Translations under genes and position numbers: made by a program | Origin: Siphonodentalium dalli | Taxonomy: Eukaryota; Mollusca; Scaphopoda; Gadilida; Siphonodentaliidae | Direction of reading: 5' to 3' | DNA: 64,000 nt | Assembly: GCA_032622095.1 (NCBI GenBank) | Contig: CP136061.1 | Location: 200,626,244-200,690,243 of the forward strand | Shown: positions 56,531 to 64,000 of the stretch, in pieces | Position numbering within the stretch: the stretch's first letter is position 1 | Layout of the letters: each line of letters begins with the position of its first letter | The notes under the pieces: model-generated | Databases searched by the model: none | Seen by the model: only the letters and a program-made list of their open reading frames with translations | Told to the model about the DNA's origin: nothing

Positions 56531-59500
56531 CTTATGTAAAGAAATCATACCTATATAGTATATCGAAAATTTGTAATTACATGTTGGATTATGACTATAT
56601 ATGGGCATATCTTGCCCGAAATAAACACAATACAATAGCAGTAATGGTTTTTTTCCCATTTACATACACACACAATATACATCTATTCAATTATATATGA
56701 CCTGTCAAATGAACAGCGATTTCGTTCTATATTGTTAAATGGCTACGATATACGATTTAACCTCTACTTATCCACGCATCTATGTACATGTACATTGATT
56801 TGCAATGGTGTCGATATACCAAAACCATTGCTAGACACCAAATAATTCTGATCAAATTGGTCGACATAAACCACCCGATACGCATAGCATATCAATATAT
56901 ATATAAGGTATTTGTGGTTCAAATACGCCACATATATATAGGGTATTTGAGTGGATCAGACTGATGTCATGCTCAATACGCCACCTAAATATACTTATTG
57001 CGCGTTCTGTGCAGATTCTCATCACTGCGTGTCCTGACCGCCATCTTGGATATAATAATCGTCGCTTCAAAAGTTTGACGGCTTCTAATATCATTGTATT
57101 GCAGTGTTTAGCTATAGTTTTGATTCAGTTTGGAACATATTAATGATATTTATATATATAGTAAATCCCAATTTCGCCTTTTCTCAGTTTTCACTCACTA
57201 TTAACGGAAAATGGGCGATAAGACCAGAATACGCAGTTATATATATACGTATTTCAGCTTCCAGTACGATATATATAGCCTCGCTATTCGTCATGGACAG
57301 TGGCGCATCTGTGTGAGAGGGCGGCGCACTGTAGTTCAAATGTTCTCTATATATTATTAAATACTTATTGGATAATCGTTCACTGCAGCACACGCGCGTA
57401 TGTATGGGCCTAGATTGCCCTATATGTCCTATATAATGGTGACGTTTACCACTATAATTAAGTTCATAATAAGCACCTGTAAAGTCCTATATAATTAATT
57501 TTAAATGGACACGAAATTAAGTGTGATTTAAAAATAATTGCATATAAAATATAGGATTATTTTGAATATGTTATACAAAAATAATATCAAGGGCGAGGTC
57601 GCTGTTGCATCGTGGAGTGGGGTTGTGGTGGCAGTCTATAAAGGAACTTAGATATTATTCTGAATCAATTAGGCCTATAGGGCCTACATATGCCATTTTG
57701 TTGGAATCGGGCTTGGGACTCGGAGGAAGAATTTAGCTAGGATAGGTTTGGGTGAATACTCTATATATACATCCGTGCATGCCTTAGGGCCTATACATGC
57801 CTAGATTTATGGGTGGAGGATCGCTCGAGAATGATTATTTATCGATAATAACATATAGCCTACCGGTATCCATGCATCCATGTTTTACAGTTTATAACAT
57901 GAACACGATATGGATACAATTATATGTACGTGTAGGCCTACGTATGTAGTATATATAGGCCTGCATATATATATGTATATATCTAGGCCTATATATAGGC
58001 CAATACTAGTTTATGAAATTCAGAATGTGCATATTTGTAACCGTACGGCAGGCGCCCGAATTTTAGGGGGGGCTAAGACTTTTTACCCAAATTTTTGTTA
58101 CATGATATATGGTTGTAACACATTTTTTGTAGAATATAGCTATATACATTGTATAGGCCTATACTGGTTACCGGTAATTCGCGATCTATAATTATAACAA
58201 AATAAATTCAAATTAACCTTAAATATGTATCATTCTGGCAGAAAATGTAATTTGCCGTAATTTCCCCTTGAAATACCATTCAATTTGACCGAATTAATGA
58301 CAATTATCATATTTTAACTATCGTCACCCCGACACAGACATATAGTTCGATCCAGCTTTTGGATAATTTTATTCCTAATTTTCAATAGAACGCACGTGAT
58401 ACATTTTGCACGTTATTTTTTTCGTCTGGGGTGGATTTATTCCACTGGAGATGTTCTTTGTAGAGAAACAAACTTATCACACACGTATTGCTGTTATTTG
58501 ACAATAAATTAACTGTTCTTTATATGGACCAGAAACTGCGAGTGGGAGATGTTCACAAACAGCTTATTTAAGTTGAACACTGAGAACAGCTTCAACAGGT
58601 CTGGAAAATAATGACGTGGAAATTCAGCTTCTTCAAGTATAACTATAAGTTATAACCAGTGAAGGGTCTGGGAAATGTGAAAATTCAGCTGTCCTAGTTG
58701 ATTTTGAACAGCTATATATTATACTCTCTAGCTGGTCACTTTTATGCAACATGACAAAATATTTAAAATGCGCATAAAAAACTGGTCCGACTCCAAGTCT
58801 GCTCGTTAGAAAACCAGCTAAAATATCATATTTGGATAGACAAAATGCTATTTTTCATCCAAGACTTCCCCATTCCATGTCTAAAAAATACTGCTAATTT
58901 TATTTTAAATGAATCAGTAACGTTCCGTAAGGTCACATCGGGTCATCACTATGCACCAAGCTATTAATCGCTCACTTACACTACTGTATCTGTATCTGTA
59001 GATATTACAGTGCAGGAACCAATTCTGGTACTGTACTGTTATTGATATGATTGACACGATATTCATACAATATGATACATATAATTTATAACTGCAGGGT
59101 TTTTTTTTTTATGCACCATCCGCTTATTATTTCTGTCAGTTCCGAATTAGGCAGTTCTGAATGTTTTGTTCACAAAAAGTCCTACTAGTATCCAAACTTT
59201 ACAATCGTACATGATTCCTCTACAAACCATAATTGCTTTACCAAGAACTTTCTCAAATTAAGGACACCAGATTCGTTCATTTAGAATTTTAATTCTTTCA
59301 TGACTGGAACTTCCTGAAATGAACTTCCTGAATGTGCCAATGCATTATCTTGTATATGTGAGATGCAAATAATTTATATGAGAATACATTGGCCTAACAA
59401 TATTTACCTTGTGTTGACATTGTAAGCCCTTGGATTCACATATATATGATCGAGACTCCTATGGGAGACCGGCCCGCATTTACCGTATAAGAGCATGCTT

Positions 59501-59850
59501 ACTGCTTAGTATATGGTCTTTAATGCTGCACCAGTGCAGCTCCCATCATGAAAGGGTTAAGAGACCCGTAAACAGGGACACCAGAGAAGGGTGCATGCAG
59601 GGGCATTTGCCCCCCCCCCCCCCTGCCCTGGCCCAGGAGAGTCCAGTGGGTACCCGAAAAGTGCCCTGCTGACTGGTTTGCCCCGCTTGCCCTTGGGTGC
59701 TTCCGGTGTCCTTGCCCGTAAACAGTTTTTGATGTGCATTTTCCCAATTTTGTCTCATTGCATAACAGTTACTGACTGGAGGGTACCGTGTAATATATAG
59801 CTGAATTAAGCTATTGTAGCTGAATTTTCACATTTGCCAGATCTGGTGAT
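56531..59850. other. No gene seen; simple-sequence patches
   Basis: AT-rich with many TATATA runs. TAGGCCTA-type words cluster at about 57,930-58,170. A poly(T) run is at about 59,100 and a run of 14 C at about 59,611-59,624 in a GC-rich patch (59,570-59,720) whose frames on both strands are chance. Nothing is recognisable as a gene. Confidence 0.45.
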
Positions 59851-60235
59851 ATTTTTAGCTCAACTTGACAAAGTCAAGTTTGAGCTATAATTGCCATGGG
59901 TTGGCATCTTTCGTCCGTCTGTGCGTGAATGTACTAGCAGCCATCTGTCAATAATTTCCATTAGAACACCTACAGGTCACATCTCTCATCCGATCGTCAC
60001 CAAACACATATGGATCTTTAGAGTGACCTCTAAGCTCTAGATGGGAGCCTTAATTTTTTTCAGAAAATCGTTAAAAAACATGGCCATCATCAATTTAAAA
60101 TTTGAATCCATCGGCACACCCGTATTTATTGGAGAATTGTTTTTAGCTCAACTTTACTTTGTAAAGTTTGAGCTATTGCCATGGCTTGGTATCCGTCGTC
60201 CGTGTGTGTGTGTGCGTGTGTGATGCGTCAACAAT
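59851..60235 (+). repeat. Hairpin heads of the 164-bp array
   Basis: Two copies of TTTTAGCTCAACTT, a short spacer, and the complementary AAGTTTGAGCTAT are at about 59,856 and 60,144, each followed by GCCATGGNTTGGNATC and a CGTCCGT/GTGTG run. They precede the tandem units and look like the leader of the repeat. Confidence 0.8.
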
Positions 60236-63200
60236 TTCCTTTAGCACAGGCTGCAGTTCGTACCTTTGGTCAGATTATTATGAAATTTGTCATGAATGTT
60301 AACAATGACATGTAGATGGGAACGAGTCATTTTGGGGTCATTTGGCCGAAAAACATGGCCGCCAGCAGCCATCTTGGATTTTACTCTTTGTATGACTAAA
60401 TTCTTTAGCACGGGCTACAGGTCGTACCTTTAGTCTGATCATTTAAAAATTTGTCTTGAATGTTAACAATGACATGTATATGGGAAAGAGTCATTTTGGG
60501 GTCATTTGGCCGAAAAACATGGCCGCCAGCAGCCATCTTGGATTTTACTCTTTGTATGACTAAATTCTTTAGCACGGGCTACAGGTCGTACCTTTAATCT
60601 GATCATCATAAAATTTGTTATGAATGTTAACAATGACATGTAGATGGGAACGAGTCATCTTGGGGTCATTCGGCTGAAAAACATGGCCGCCAGCAGCCAT
60701 CTTGAATTTTGCTTTTTGTATGACTAAATCCTTTAGCACGGGCTTCAGGTCGTACCTTTAGTCTGATCATCATAAAATTTGTCATGAATGTTAATAATGA
60801 CATGTAGATGGGAACGAGTCATTTTGGGGGCATTCGGCCAAAAAACATGGCCGCCAGCAGCCATCTTGGATTTTACTCTTTGTATGACTAAATCGTTTAG
60901 CACGGGCTACAGTTCGTACCTTTAGTCTTATCATCATAAAATTTGTCATGGTTGTTAACAATGGCATGTAGATTGGAACTAGTCATTTTGGGGTCATTCG
61001 GCCGAAAAACATGGCCGCCAGCAGCCATCTTTGATTTCAAAATTGAATTCATTAGCATGGGCCACAGGTCGTACTGTTCGTCTGATCATCAAAAAATTTG
61101 TCATAAATGTTAACAATGACATGTAGATGGGAACGAGTAATTTTGGGGTTATTCAGCGGAAAAACATGGCCACCAGCAGCCATCTTGGATTTTACTCTTT
61201 GTATGACTAAATCCTTTAGCACGGGCTTCAGGTCGTACCTTTAGTCTGATCATCATAAAATTTGTTATGTATGTTAATAATGACATGTAGATGGGAACGG
61301 GTCATTTTGGGTTCTTTCGGCCAAAAAACATGGCCGCCAGCAGCCATCTTGGATTTTACTCTTTGTATGACTAAATCCTTTAGCACGGGCTTCAGGTCGT
61401 ACCTTTAGTCTGATCATCATAAAATTTGTTAGGAATGTTAATATTGACATGTAGATGAGAACGAGTGATTTCGGGGTCGTTCGGTCAAAAAACATGTCCG
61501 CCAGCAGCCATCTTGGATTTTACTCTTTGCATGACTAAATCCTTTCCCGCGGGCTGCAGGTCGTAGCTTTGATCGGAACTTCATGAAATTTGTCATGGAT
61601 GTTAACAATGACATGTAGATGGGAACGAGTCATTTTGGGGTCGTTCAGCCAAAAAACATGGCCACCAGCAGCCATCTTAGATTTTACTCTTTGCATGACT
61701 AAATCCTTTGGCGCCGGCTACAGGTCGTACCTTTTGTCTGATCTTTATGCAATTTGTCATGAATGTTGACATTGACATGTAGATGGGAACGAGTGATTTT
61801 GGGGTCGTTCAGCTAAAAAACATGGCCGCCAGCAGCCATCTTGGATTTTACTATTTGCATGACTAAATCCTTTGGTGCGGGCTGCAGGTCGTACCTTTAG
61901 TAGAATCTTCATGAAATTTGTCACGGCTGTTGACATTGACATGTAGATGGGAACAAGTCATTTTGGGGTCGTTCGGCCAAAAAACATGGCCACCAGCAGC
62001 CATCTTGGATTTTACTCTTTGCATGACTAAATCCTTTGGTGCGGGCTGCAGGTCGTACCTTTGGTAGAATCTTCATGAAATTTGTCATGGCTGTTGACAT
62101 TGACATGTAGATGGGAACGAGTCATTTTGGGGTCATTCGACCAAAAAACATGGCCACTGGTGGCCCATCTTGGATTTCAAAATTAAATCCATTGGCGCGG
62201 GCGGGCTACATGTCGTACTATTCGTCTTATTGTCATGGAATTTGTCATGAATGTTAACAATGACATGTAGATGGGAACGAGTCATTTTGGGGTCATTTGG
62301 CTGAAAAACATGGCCACCAGCAGCCATCTTGGATTTTACTCTTTGTATGACTAAATTCTTTAGCACGGGCTACAGGTCGTACCTTTAGTCTGATCATCAT
62401 AAAATTTGTCATGAATGTTAACAATGACATGTAGATGGGAACAAGTCATTTTGGGGTAATTTGGCCAAAAAACATGGCCGCCAGCAGCCATCTTGGATTT
62501 TACTCTTTGTATGACTAAATCGTTTAGCACGGGCGACAGTTCGTACCTTTAGTCTTATCATCATAAAATTTGTCATGGATGTTAACAATAGCATGTAGAT
62601 TGGAACGAGTCATTTTGGGGTCATTCGGCCGAAAAACATGGCCGCCAGCAGCCATCTTTCATTTCAAAATTTAATTCATTAGCATGGGCCACAGGTCGTA
62701 CTGTTCGTCTGATCATCATGAAATTTGTCATGGATGTTAATATTGACATGTAGATGGGAACGAGTCATTTTGGGGTCATTTGGCCGAAAAATATGGCCGC
62801 CAGCAGCCATCTTGGATTTTACTCTTTGTATGACTAAATTCTTTAGCACGGGCTACAGGTTGTACCTTTAGTCTGATCATCATAAAATTTGTCATGAATG
62901 TTAACAATAACATGTAGATGGGAACGAGTCATTTTGGGGTCATTCGGCCGAAAAACATGGCCGCCAACAGCCATCTTGGATTTTACTCTTTGTATGACTA
63001 AATCCTTTAGCACGGGCTTCAGGTCGTACCTTTAGTCTGATCATCATAAAATTTGTCATGAATGTTAATAATGACATGTAGATGGGAACGAGTCATTTTG
63101 GGGGCATTCGGCCAAAAAACATGGCCGCCAGCAGCCATCTTGGATTTTACTCTTTGTATGACTAAATCGTTTAGCACGGGCTACAGTTCGTACCTTTAGT

Positions 63201-64000
63201 CTTATCATCATAAAATTTGTCATGGATGTTAACAATGGCATGTAGATTGGAACGAGTCATTTTGGGGTCATTCGGCCGAAAAACATGGCCGCCAGCAGCC
63301 ATCTTTCATTTCAAAATTTAATTCATTAGCATGGGCCACAGGTCGTACTGTTCGTCTGATCATCATGAAATTTGTCATGGATGTTAATATTGACATGTAG
63401 ATGGGAACGAGTAATTTTGGGGTCATTCGGCCCAAAAACATGGCCGCCAGCAGCCATCTTGGATTTTACTCTTTGTATGACTAAATCCTTTAGCACGGGC
63501 TTCAAGTCGTACCTTTAGTCTGATCATCATGAAATTTGTTAAGAATGTTAATAATGACATGTAGATGGGAACGGGTCATTTTGGGGTCATTCGGCCAAAA
63601 AACATGGCCACCAGCAGCCATCTTGGATTTTACTCTTTGTATGACTAAATTCTTTAGCACGGGCTTCAGGTCGTACCTTTAGTCTGATCATCATAAAATT
63701 TGTCATGGATGTTAACAATGACATGTAGATGGGAACGAGTCATTTTGGGGTCGTTCAGCCAAAAAACATGGCCACCAGACTTCTTCAGATCATCTTAGAT
63801 TTTACTCTTTGCATGACTAAATCCTTTGGTGCGGGCTGCAGGTCGTACCTTTGGTTGAATCTTCATGAAATTTGTCATGGCTGTTGACATTGACATGTAG
63901 ATGGGAACGAGTCATTTTGGGGTCATTCGACCAAAAAACATGGCCACTGGTGGCCCATCTTGGATTTCAAAATTAAATCCATTGGCGCGGGCGGGCTACA
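60236..64000 (+). repeat. 164-bp tandem array (runs off the window)
   Basis: About 23 units. GCCATCTTGG spacings from 60,368 are 164, 164, 164, 164, 155, then 164 again. Each unit has AAATTTGTCATGAATGTTAA, GACATGTAGATGGGAACGAG and GCCGCCAGCAGCCATCTTGG. Variant units with TTTCAAAATT are 9 bases shorter (about 61,034, 62,175, 62,662, 63,309 and 63,965). A block ending TGGATTTCAAAATTAAATCC recurs after 1,790 bases (62,171 and 63,961), so the array has higher-order structure. Short minus-strand frames repeat with the unit and are not genes. Confidence 0.92.

Noticed and set aside
59520-59758. Overlapping frames on both strands in a GC-rich patch
   Set aside because: All depend on a run of 14 C and overlap in several phases; no family recognised.
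61274-62366. Repeated minus-strand frames of 60-77 codons
   Set aside because: They are translations of the 164-bp satellite and recur with its period.

Overview
This is AT-rich animal DNA with introns, no dense operon-like coding, many short decayed non-LTR retrotransposon fragments, several families of non-autonomous DNA transposons, and long tandem arrays whose style (164-bp units, TTTTTAGCTCAA hairpin heads, GGAC and GT microsatellites) is familiar from marine invertebrates. I cannot name the species. No rRNA, tRNA, CRISPR or bacterial gene is visible. Almost all of the window is repeat; only one host gene can be partly assembled.

Host gene (minus strand, 25.46 to 20.09 kb, with a second terminal exon at 0.64 to 0.09 kb). 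A signal-peptide exon (25,361-25,457), a transmembrane exon (21,502-21,575) and a proline/glutamine/tyrosine-rich terminal exon with a PPxY motif (20,260-20,600) have proper splice sites, and the last two match in phase. Together they look like a small type I membrane protein of the Shisa/CYYR type. The expected cysteine-rich exon was not found. The terminal exon is duplicated with an open frame, the same acceptor phase and a poly(A) signal at 322-644, so the gene may have two alternative C-termini or a truncated paralogue.

Layout. 1-3.3 kb: duplicate of the terminal-exon block, carrying two MITE insertions. 3.3-6.4 kb: mostly featureless, with a domain remnant and a long hairpin. 6.4-8.7 kb: LINE 3' end and a tandem array full of AAGGTCA sites. 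8.7-13.2 kb: a dispersed repeat (called R-43 here) containing a TTAA MITE that itself contains a LINE. 13.2-16.8 kb: a large palindrome, a 387-bp direct repeat and a hairpin. 17.0-19.0 kb: more MITEs. 20-25.5 kb: the host gene and a recent 1,054-bp tandem duplication. 25.5-28.3 kb: TTAA MITEs. 28.3-39.7 kb: a four-level nest of transposons. 42.4-45.3 kb: second R-43 copy. 45.3-51.1 kb: G-rich 140-bp tandem array interrupted by a TA-flanked element. 51-54.6 kb: duplicated blocks and two LINE 3' ends. 56.0-56.5 kb: another TTAA MITE. 59.9-64.0 kb: a 164-bp tandem array with higher-order structure that runs off the window.

The most notable points are the duplicated terminal exon; the nest at 28.3-39.7 kb (a jockey/CR1-like LINE split by a 10.1-kb palindromic element, which was hit by an L1/Tx1-like LINE, which was hit by a hAT-like element with a perfect 8-bp target duplication); and a MITE family with 7-bp target duplications that carries one monomer of the satellite that forms the array at the end of the window. 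All identifications rest on reading motifs by eye; no database was searched.
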